Of a stretch of 64,000 nt of DNA, positions 50,283 to 56,733 are shown piece after piece. The notes below the pieces were generated by a model. The model worked only from the letters and a program-made list of their open reading frames with translations, ran no database searches and had not been told where the DNA came from. This DNA is from Phosphoribacter sp037045055 (lineage in GTDB: Bacteria > Actinomycetota > Actinomycetes > Actinomycetales > Dermatophilaceae): the NCBI GenBank assembly GCA_037045055.1, contig JBAOHJ010000001.1, positions 124,001-188,000 on the forward strand, written 5' to 3'. Position numbers and translations under genes: made by a program. Each line of letters begins with the position of its first letter. Position 1 is the first letter of the stretch.

Positions 50283-51444
50283 GGGATGCTTCCTCCGACG
50301 ACTCGTCGACGGCCTGCATGGCGAGGAGAACGGTGCGCTCGCAGAAGTACGGCGCGATGCGGTCGAGGTCCTCGGCGCGGGTCTGCCCCAGATACACGGG
50401 ATAGACGGTCATCGTCTCCGGGTCGTCGTTGAAGACCCGCGCCACCGTGATGCTGGCCGGCGCTTCGACGACCGACAGTGTCTGCTCTGCGGCGGGCGGC
50501 CGCGTTGCGGCGATGCCCGTGGCCCCCGAGTGAACCGCGACGGCGTAGCCCGCTGAGGACAGCCGATCGGCCAGCTGCCGCAGAGTGCCGGCTCGTCGGG
50601 CGCGGCTGATGTCGCTCACGACGACGCGGCGGATCTGGGGATCCATGGCCGCCACGATGGCGGGCAGGTCCTCCATGGTCACCGTCTCCACGCCGGGGTA
50701 GAGCTCGCGAACGTCGTTGATCCTGGCCACGGAACCACGATGCCGAGGCAGCACCGCGGCGACGAGCCCACCGAGGAGCAGACCGCCCAGCAGGCCCAGC
50801 ACACCCATCGACCACGGCGATGAGCCGCCATCCCCTGCCGTTTCCGATGCTCGCTGGATCACGCTCAGCGAGCGCGACCCGCCGAGGATCTTGGTCTGGT
50901 TGTCGGCCAGCCCCTCACCGAGCCGGTTGATTCTGGCTCGCTCGGCCTGGGCGTCGGCCAACGGTGCCGTCCGCATGGCTTCGGACGTCGTGTCCGCCAC
51001 GGCAGCCACTTGCTCACGAACGGCTCGAGTCGAGAACGCGATGGCCGCGTCCGCGACCGCATTCGCGATCCGGGCACTATCCGCCACGGTGCCGGCGCTG
51101 GCCTCGATGACCAAGTGAGTCGCATCGGCCGCGCTGGTGAGCCGGGTGATCCGCCGCACCTCGTCTTCTGCTCGACCCACGGTGCGGGCTGCGTCCGCAA
51201 AGGCCGTCGAGGACTCGACGGCGGTCTTCGTCGACTGCATCTGACGGGCGAGCACCACCGGGTCGACGGCGTCAGTCTGCACCTCCACGATTGCCGACGC
51301 GCGAGCCGGAGCACTGGCGGCAACCCAGCCGGCCAGCAGGGCACACGCCACACCCAGGCCGATGATCGGGATGGACCAACGCCGCAGAGCCCTGCGCAGG
51401 GCCTTCTCCCACGACTCGGCGCTGACCGCTGTTGCAGTCGTCAT
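50251..51444 (-). CDS. Chain-length determinant (Wzz-like) protein with degenerate C-terminal domain
   Basis: The 397-residue protein has helix 1 (SIPIIGLGVACALLAGWVAASA), a long Ala-rich extracytoplasmic helical region, helix 2 (SMGVLGLLGGLLLGGLVAAVLP) and a cytoplasmic C-terminal domain of about 140 residues. This is the polysaccharide co-polymerase topology. The C-terminal part (RRVVVSDISRARRAGTLRQLADRLSSAGYAVAVHSG) looks like a BY-kinase scaffold without a Walker A motif, so it is probably not a kinase. ATG 51444 is directly preceded by a GGGGGGAATCAG leader. Confidence 0.82.
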   Translation of the reverse strand: MTTATAVSAESWEKALRRALRRWSIPIIGLGVACALLAGWVAASAPARASAIVEVQTDAVDPVVLARQMQSTKTAVESSTAFADAARTVGRAEDEVRRITRLTSAADATHLVIEASAGTVADSARIANAVADAAIAFSTRAVREQVAAVADTTSEAMRTAPLADAQAERARINRLGEGLADNQTKILGGSRSLSVIQRASETAGDGGSSPWSMGVLGLLGGLLLGGLVAAVLPRHRGSVARINDVRELYPGVETVTMEDLPAIVAAMDPQIRRVVVSDISRARRAGTLRQLADRLSSAGYAVAVHSGATGIAATRPPAAEQTLSVVEAPASITVARVFNDDPETMTVYPVYLGQTRAEDLDRIAPYFCERTVLLAMQAVDESSEEASHESVALGIDA

Positions 51445-51456
51445 CTGATTCCCCCC
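51445..51456 (-). promoter_or_regulatory. G-run leader GGGGGGAATCAG before the chain-length gene
   Basis: This element abuts ATG 51444. Related GGGGGAATC sequences precede the deacetylase (53623-53632) and acyltransferase (54851-54861) genes. It may be a strong ribosome-binding site or a shared leader signal. Confidence 0.5.
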
Positions 51457-51607
51457 GAGCGCCTGCCGGCGCTGCGTGATCGACGAGGACCGACCCGAGC
51501 CGGTCCGTTTGCTGGTGGCTGCTCGGGAGCATCTCAGTGCGATCAGTGCGCCCGGAACAACGGGGGATTGCCCAGTGCCGCCGATACGGAAACCACACTC
51601 ATCCCCC

Positions 51608-51653
51608 GATAGGGCCGTGCCCGCGCCCGCCCCTATCCATCGGTTACCGTAAC
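51608..51653. promoter_or_regulatory. Inverted repeat GATAGGG...CCCTATC and palindrome GTTACCGTAAC
   Basis: In the 271-nt gap upstream of the chain-length gene, GATAGGG (51608-51614) faces CCCTATC (51631-51637), and GTTAC-C-GTAAC lies at 51643-51653. On the minus-strand transcript they fall in the probable promoter/leader of the sugar operon. Role unknown; operator or leader hairpin. Confidence 0.45.
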
Positions 51654-51715
51654 ACCTCCACAGAGCGGTCGCGACAGAATCCCGCAAGTCGTCGACCTGG
51701 CTACCAGCGGAGCAC

Positions 51716-52774
51716 CTAACCGGTCTCGTCGGTACGCCACAGCGACCGGTAGACCCGGGACGACTCCGGGTTGTTCACCGGATCCCACAACGAGGACTTG
51801 AGTGTGGTGCCCGGCTCGTTGAAGTAGTTCTCGAAGAGCACCTCCCCGGGGTGATCGACGAAGAAGCGGTGCATGGCCGAGATGAAATCGGGGTTGTCCT
51901 TCTTGCCGAGCACTGCGTCCAAACCCCACTCGGGCACGGCCATAGGCTTTCCCCGAGCACGGGCGAAGTCGGCGATGTCGAGTAATCCTGGACCCTTGGC
52001 GAACCGTGTCAGGGCCTGGTACTGACCGCCACTGACATCGTGGGAGCGGTCGTCGTAGATATCGCACCCGACGATGTCGACGACGTCATCGCCGGGGTAC
52101 AGGACCGTCAGCGGCGCCAGTCGGTCGGCGTCTCCCTTGAGCCCGACCGCGCACGTGATATCGAATCCGAGCAGGACCTCGGGCAGCTGCTGGCGCAGAA
52201 TGCCGGCGACCCGACGATACGCGTCCTTGAACGTCTGGGCCGTCACCGCCGTCGCTCCCCAAGGGAACCAGGTTCCGTTGGCCTCCAACCCGATCCGCAC
52301 GATCGAGCGTTGGCGAGAGTGCAGACGCAGGTTGGCGGCCACGGCGTGCCAGACGTCGTCGTGCTTACCGTCAACCACGTCCTGGAGCGATCCCTTCTCG
52401 CGGGTCGGCAGCAGGGCCAGTCCGTAGACGAGCGTGCCCGGGAAACCGTCGAACGTGCTGATCGTCCAGGCGTTCTTCATGTCCGCCCAGGTGTCGTAGG
52501 CGACGTACGTGGTGACGGTCTCCACTCGCGCTCCTCGCCAGGTGGCGAACTGCTCGAGGTCGCCCGTGGACATCCGGCCACCGAGCCACACCCCGGACAA
52601 CGACGTCCGAGAGCTGTCGGGGTCCTTGGGCAACCCGAACCGCGCATCCCGGTCCTGCAGCGGCGATGTTGTCGTCGCGGCCGACTCGGTGTGCCGGGGG
52701 ACCTCCGGTGCGCCCGCGCACCCGAGCAGCGCGAGGCAGGCAGCAGACGCGACAACGAGACGGACCAGAGACAT
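51716..52774 (-). CDS. Lipoprotein glycoside hydrolase (GH26-like beta-mannanase fold)
   Basis: Exported lipoprotein (352 aa; lipobox LLGC in VRLVVASAACLALLGCAG). The body resembles clan GH-A endo-glycosidases: RIGLEANGTWFPWG would hold the acid/base glutamate after strand 4, and KPMAVPEWGLD the nucleophile after strand 7. That spacing fits GH26-type enzymes. In a polysaccharide locus it may trim or release the polymer. ATG 52774 has AGGGGGG close upstream. It ends in TAG about 270 nt before the chain-length gene. The family call is tentative. Confidence 0.72.
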   Translation of the reverse strand: MSLVRLVVASAACLALLGCAGAPEVPRHTESAATTTSPLQDRDARFGLPKDPDSSRTSLSGVWLGGRMSTGDLEQFATWRGARVETVTTYVAYDTWADMKNAWTISTFDGFPGTLVYGLALLPTREKGSLQDVVDGKHDDVWHAVAANLRLHSRQRSIVRIGLEANGTWFPWGATAVTAQTFKDAYRRVAGILRQQLPEVLLGFDITCAVGLKGDADRLAPLTVLYPGDDVVDIVGCDIYDDRSHDVSGGQYQALTRFAKGPGLLDIADFARARGKPMAVPEWGLDAVLGKKDNPDFISAMHRFFVDHPGEVLFENYFNEPGTTLKSSLWDPVNNPESSRVYRSLWRTDETG

Positions 52775-52797
52775 GGAGGACCCCCCTGAATGGGCGC

Positions 52798-53622
52798 TCA
52801 CACCGGCTGCGCACGAGCGGTCGTCTCCGAGCTGCCACGACCTTCCCGCACGGTGCGCGGCGCGGTGTCGAGCATCGGACGATAGCGGGGCTGCCCGCCT
52901 CGCAGCAGCGTCGTCACGGTGCGCGAGTGCAAACCGTGTCGATGGAACTCCACGATGATCCGCCTGACGAGGTCCGCTCGATCCACGGCTGCCTCGGGGA
53001 CGTGCGGGGCGCCGTCTTCGGGCCCGGCGTGCCCGTCATGGAGCAGCACGATGGCGCCGGGCGCCGGTCGGACGGTGGCCGCCCGGACCCGAGCATCCTG
53101 GCCGATGTCCTTCCAATCCCAGGATGTCCGACTCCACAGGGCGCTGGTGAGGCCCAGGTCCTCGACGACCCGCCGAGCGGTCGGCGTCGATCGCCCGTAC
53201 GGCGGTCGATACCACCGGACGGTCGCCCCCGTGACGTCCTGGACGATCGTCGCGGCCTGTGTCAGACCGGCGCGAAGCTGCTCGGGAGACACCGATCGGA
53301 TCGGCCGGTGATCCATCCCGTGCAGGCCGATCTCGTGGCCCCCGTCGGCGACCCGGCGCAACAGCTGCGGGTATCGGGTGGCGTTGGTGCCGAGCACGAA
53401 GAACGTTGCCGTGGCGCCGTGCTCGGCGAGGGCGTCGAGGATCCTCGGTGTCCGTTCCGGGGTCGGGCCGTCGTCGAAGGTCAGTGCCACGTGAGGCAGC
53501 GAGGTACGGACGGCCACCAGCGGTATGCCCTCTCGCGCGGACTCGGTGACCCAGGCGTCGCCGATCCGTAGCTTGACCGCATGGACGCCCAACGACGTCC
53601 GGGTACGCACGTTCTCCCACAT
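52798..53622 (-). CDS. Polysaccharide deacetylase (NodB domain)
   Basis: Metal-dependent carbohydrate esterase 4 protein (274 aa) that probably removes N- or O-acetyl groups from the polymer. All five CE4 motifs are visible: TFDDGPT, HGMDHRPI (HxxxH), YRPPYGRST, W-containing SALWSRTSWDW and LLHDG. No clear signal peptide is present, although an N-terminal stretch of about 25 residues precedes the domain. ATG 53622 follows GGGGGAATCG directly. It is in line with the acyltransferase and glycosidase genes, which suggests joint tailoring of the polysaccharide. Confidence 0.9.
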   Translation of the reverse strand: MWENVRTRTSLGVHAVKLRIGDAWVTESAREGIPLVAVRTSLPHVALTFDDGPTPERTPRILDALAEHGATATFFVLGTNATRYPQLLRRVADGGHEIGLHGMDHRPIRSVSPEQLRAGLTQAATIVQDVTGATVRWYRPPYGRSTPTARRVVEDLGLTSALWSRTSWDWKDIGQDARVRAATVRPAPGAIVLLHDGHAGPEDGAPHVPEAAVDRADLVRRIIVEFHRHGLHSRTVTTLLRGGQPRYRPMLDTAPRTVREGRGSSETTARAQPV

Positions 53623-53632
53623 CGATTCCCCC
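53623..53632 (-). promoter_or_regulatory. G-run leader GGGGGAATCG before the deacetylase gene
   Basis: Abuts ATG 53622; the second member of the shared G-run leader set in the polysaccharide locus. Confidence 0.5.
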
Positions 53633-53734
53633 AATGATCGGTGTTCCCGCACGGACACCTACCAGCAGAAGCCTACGTCCCCCGGTGCGGTCTTGGCAGC
53701 GGGTTCGCGGATCGGTCGGCTGCGGCCGGGTCGG

Positions 53735-54838
53735 TCATCCCGTGCTCGCGCTGGCCGCTGGCGGGCCGGCGACTCGGGCCAGGCCCGGTCGCAGGAAGCG
53801 ACGCTCGACGAACCGGAAGGACAGTTCGGCGCAGACGGCGGTGAGGGCCAGGTTGGCCGGCAGCCAGAAGACACTCTGCCGGAACATCGGCGTCAGCGCC
53901 CAGGCGACGAAGTTCTGCCAGATGTATATGGAGTAGGAGCGCTCGCCGATGCCGACGAGCAGCCGGTTTCCGAACAGGCGTACGGGCATGTCGACCGAGC
54001 CGGCCTGGGCTCGCCCGACGAGGGCCATGAGGATGACCCCAGTGGCGACCACGGCCAGGCTGATCCCGAACAGATACGTTGCCCCCGCATCTTGATTCAG
54101 CGCGACGGCGAGGGTTCCCAAGACAGCGAGGGAGAGCCAGACCGGCCACTGCCGATCGGTCAGCGCTGCCACCAGCCGATCCGCAGCGCCCCACGTAACG
54201 GCCGCTGCAATGAGGCAACCGAGGAGAATCCCCTGAGCATGCAGGGGAGTGGCCAGATAGGCGGCGGCAACCGAGCCCGTGACGAGGAACCCGATCGCCT
54301 GGGCCGCAGCTGCCACGGCCGTTGCCAGGGCGAGAACGGCGAGGACAGTGCCGCGCCGCAACCGCAGCAGCGGACGCAGCACGAGGGGCCAAACAGCGTA
54401 GAACTGCCCCTCGACGGACAGCGACCATAGGTGGTCGGTTTGCCACGGAGGCTCGTGTCCAACCACCGTGGTCCAGTTGAACACGTAGAGCAGAACGGCC
54501 GCGACCACCACCGCTGCCACCAGTGCCGACCTCGGGGTCGGCTGGTCCAGCAGGGTCACCACGACGAAGACCGCGAGCACCCCCACGACGGCTGGCATGA
54601 GTCGACGAGCCCGGCGGCCGTAGAACCGCCGCAGGTCCAGATGTCCGCCTAGGGCGTGCTCTTCCAACAACAGCGAAGTGATGAGGAAACCCGACAGGAC
54701 GAAGAACACGTCGACGCCCACGAAACCGCCGCCCACGTGTTCCCGCGCGACATGGACCAACGAGGTCGCCAGAACGGCCACCGCCCGCACCCCGTCCAAG
54801 GTCCTGATGCGGGCCGCGCCGCGCTCGATGATGGCCAT
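53735..54838 (-). CDS. Acyltransferase 3 family protein (OafA/YrhL-like)
   Basis: Ten- to eleven-helix membrane acyltransferase (367 aa) that likely O-acetylates the exopolysaccharide. Conserved parts: RIRTLDGVRAVAVLATSLVH, GGFVGVDVFFVLSGFLITSLLLEE, the RxxR-like FYGRRARRLMPA, and HLWSLSVEGQFYAVWPLVL. The late helices end in YSIYIWQNFVAWAL and a FVERRFLRP tail, typical of the family without a C-terminal SGNH domain. ATG 54838 is preceded by G-run elements. It is the most upstream minus-strand gene of the locus. Confidence 0.9.
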   Translation of the reverse strand: MAIIERGAARIRTLDGVRAVAVLATSLVHVAREHVGGGFVGVDVFFVLSGFLITSLLLEEHALGGHLDLRRFYGRRARRLMPAVVGVLAVFVVVTLLDQPTPRSALVAAVVVAAVLLYVFNWTTVVGHEPPWQTDHLWSLSVEGQFYAVWPLVLRPLLRLRRGTVLAVLALATAVAAAAQAIGFLVTGSVAAAYLATPLHAQGILLGCLIAAAVTWGAADRLVAALTDRQWPVWLSLAVLGTLAVALNQDAGATYLFGISLAVVATGVILMALVGRAQAGSVDMPVRLFGNRLLVGIGERSYSIYIWQNFVAWALTPMFRQSVFWLPANLALTAVCAELSFRFVERRFLRPGLARVAGPPAASASTG

Positions 54839-54850
54839 CTCGCCCCCCGA

Positions 54851-54861
54851 CTGATTCCCCC
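54851..54861 (-). promoter_or_regulatory. G-run leader GGGGGAATCAG before the acyltransferase gene
   Basis: Third member of the leader set. Here a second G6 run (54843-54848) lies between the element and ATG 54838. Confidence 0.45.
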
Positions 54862-54955
54862 GCCGAAAGGTCTAACACGACTCGAGCGAGGAGGTCACCC
54901 GATTCCGCCAACTGGTCGGCGCCAGTCGGTTGCGTGCCGGGCTCGATGCGCGCTG

Positions 54956-55561
54956 CTACCGCCGGGGCGGTATGCCGTGTCGGGAGCCCCATTCGTCGTA
55001 ACGCGCCCGCAGCCGCCGGACCCGGCGCAGCACGACGACCACGAGCACCGCGCCGACCACGAGCAGGACGGCGGCCAGCGCGGCCGCGACCCAGGGGTTG
55101 GCGAAGGCCAGGCCCACCACGCCGAGGACGGTGACGTCCTCGGCGGTGGAGACGACCACGTTGCTCACCGGCTCTGGGGAGGTGTTGACCGCGGCCCGGG
55201 TGCCGGCCTTCACCAGGTGCGCGGCCAGGGCGGTGAACCCTCCCGTGGCCGCGGTGAACGCGCCGTCCAGCGAGGACCCCTCGTGACCGAAGAGGTAGCC
55301 CAGCGTGGCCCCGACCGCCGGACGGATCACGGTGTGCACCGAGTCCCACACCGAGTCCAGGTAGGGGATCTTGTCGGCGAGAAGCTCCAGCAGGAACAGC
55401 ACCCCGGCCGCGACGAGGACGTCGGTGCGCGCCAGCGCGTCCGGCACGGCGGCCACCTGCCCGAGGCGATCCACCAGTCCGAGCAGCAGGACGACGGCAT
55501 ATGCGTTCACCCCGCTCGCCCAGCCGGACGTGAACACCCACGGCAAGACCTCGGCGCCCAT
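54956..55561 (-). CDS. DUF4126-like membrane protein
   Basis: Unknown function. The 201-residue protein has about five hydrophobic segments (AYAVVLLLGLVDRLG, LVAAGVLFLLELLADKI, VTVLGVVGLAFANPWVAAALAAVLLVVGAVLVVVVL) and the conserved pattern of DUF4126 proteins (FTSGWASGVNAYAVVLLLGL...VPYLDSVWD-like IPYLDSVWDSVHTVIRPAVGA). It ends in a basic tail. ATG 55561 has GGGAGGGG upstream. It borders the polysaccharide locus but looks like ordinary genomic sequence. Confidence 0.8.
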   Translation of the reverse strand: MGAEVLPWVFTSGWASGVNAYAVVLLLGLVDRLGQVAAVPDALARTDVLVAAGVLFLLELLADKIPYLDSVWDSVHTVIRPAVGATLGYLFGHEGSSLDGAFTAATGGFTALAAHLVKAGTRAAVNTSPEPVSNVVVSTAEDVTVLGVVGLAFANPWVAAALAAVLLVVGAVLVVVVLRRVRRLRARYDEWGSRHGIPPRR

Positions 55562-55807
55562 ATCGCCCCCCTCCCGGGCGACCGTGACCGGCCGCCGACG
55601 GAGTCAACGTGAGGACACCGTGCCGATGATCCGCGGGCAACGCAACGATCTCGTCACGGTGTGGTGGGCACCGGGCGTTGCGAGTGCGCAGGACGCAGGC
55701 GCGGGTCGCCGGCGGCCGGGCCCAGGTCGCCCCCTGCGGACCCGGACCCGGCCAGCCACCAGTACCCCCATGGCGGTCCTAGGGTGGCACGACGACGGAT
55801 CCGGGCA

Positions 55808-55821
55808 TATCCGTACGGATA
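55808..55821. promoter_or_regulatory. 14-bp perfect palindrome TATCCGTACGGATA
   Basis: Lies in the 283-nt gap (55562-55844) between the DUF4126-like gene and the downstream end of the YbaK gene. It sits in a locally AT-rich patch followed by TTATCTATCG. Candidate operator; no other convincing element is visible in the gap. Confidence 0.5.
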
Positions 55822-55844
55822 CTTATCTATCGCGCTCGCTTGGC

Positions 55845-56354
55845 TCACACCACCTCGACGGGGTGGCCCCCGCTGATCCGCAGCAACTCGGGGTAGGACG
55901 TCTTGAACACCGCGTGCGGGTGCCCGGCGGCAGCCCAGACGACGTCGTAGCGCGCCAACGAGACGTCCACCGCGGTGCGCAGCCGCCCGAGGTGCCCGAC
56001 CGGGGCCACCCCACCGATGGCGAACCCGGTGCGCAGCCGCACGAACTCGGGATCGGCCATGGTGACCTCGCCCACCTCCATGAGGTCGGCGACCTTGGCG
56101 GTGTCGACCCGGTGGGCGCCGGAGGCCAGGACCAGCAGCGGCTCCAACGGCGCCAGCGGCCTGGGTCGGGCGGCGAAGACGAGCGAGTTGGCGATCTGGC
56201 CGACCTGCACGCCGAGGGAGGCGGCCGCCTGTCGGGCGGTGCGGGCACTCGTGTCGAGCACGACGACCTGACCGGGCACGCGGTGCGCCGCCAGGGCGGC
56301 CGCGACGCGTCGCACGGACGGGTGCGAGAGCACGTCCGGCGCCGGTGTGGACAT
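55845..56354 (-). CDS. YbaK/EbsC-type aminoacyl-tRNA deacylase
   Basis: A 169-residue trans-editing domain protein that probably hydrolyses mischarged tRNA (Cys/Ala-tRNAPro type). The family pattern includes RQAAASLGVQVGQIANSLVFAA, VLASGAHRVDTAKVADLMEVGEVTMADPEFVRLRTGFAIGGVAPVGH and a C-terminal VWAAAGHPHAVFKTSYPELLRISGG. ATG 56354 is fixed by TACGGT 7 nt upstream. It is divergent from the aromatic-acid transporter. Confidence 0.88.
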   Translation of the reverse strand: MSTPAPDVLSHPSVRRVAAALAAHRVPGQVVVLDTSARTARQAAASLGVQVGQIANSLVFAARPRPLAPLEPLLVLASGAHRVDTAKVADLMEVGEVTMADPEFVRLRTGFAIGGVAPVGHLGRLRTAVDVSLARYDVVWAAAGHPHAVFKTSYPELLRISGGHPVEVV

Positions 56355-56361
56355 GCCCGAC

Positions 56362-56367
56362 ACCGTA
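56362..56367 (-). promoter_or_regulatory. -10 box TACGGT, leaderless start at 56354
   Basis: On the minus strand TACGGT ends 7 nt before ATG 56354. Confidence 0.55.
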
Positions 56368-56423
56368 GCCGGCGGCGCCGGTCGGTCGGGACCCGCGCGG
56401 ACGCGGCGGCTGACGCGAGGACC

Positions 56424-56447
56424 GCGGCATACCCGCCGGTATGCCGC
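56424..56447. repeat. Intergenic palindrome GCGGCATAC-N6-GTATGCCGC (second copy)
   Basis: The arms and 24-nt length are identical to the 1301-1324 copy; here the spacer CCGCCG extends the pairing to 10-bp arms with a 4-nt loop. It lies between divergent YbaK and transporter genes. Confidence 0.82.
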
Positions 56448-56733
56448 TTCGCGCCCGGCGTGCCGGCGGACACGGCGCGATCCGGGAACGGTCTGGGCTT
56501 CCGCTGTGCGACACGCGCGCGCCGAAAGCGCTCTGCCGGCGCGTCGCCGTGTGGGACAGTGTGCAGCGGTCGGGAGCGCGCCGAGGGGGCGGGGCGGTTC
56601 CGCAAGTCGGAAAGCGCGGTGGTCAGCCTCTTGACACACCCGTCACTGACATTCACATTTTCATCAATCACCACCCGTACGGCGGCGGCCCGGCTCGCCG
56701 CCCGCTGCGGCCCCCTGTCCCTGGAAGGTCTCG

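Larger units (their letters stand above)
56355..56733. promoter_or_regulatory. 379-nt divergent intergenic region upstream of the AAHS transporter
   Basis: No convincing gene is seen. The YbaK side carries a leaderless-type box, and the 24-nt palindrome is at 56424-56447. A TTGACA (56630-56635) followed by a weak -10 (CATTTT, 56655-56660) in an unusually AT-rich stretch could drive the transporter. GGAAGG lies just before ATG 56734. The middle (about 56500-56580) contains GC-rich imperfect inverted segments that might be operators. Confidence 0.45.

Noticed and set aside
55654..56514. Minus-strand open frame over the gap and the YbaK gene
   Set aside because: It is in a different frame from the clearly conserved YbaK protein and has low-complexity Arg/Pro-rich content.
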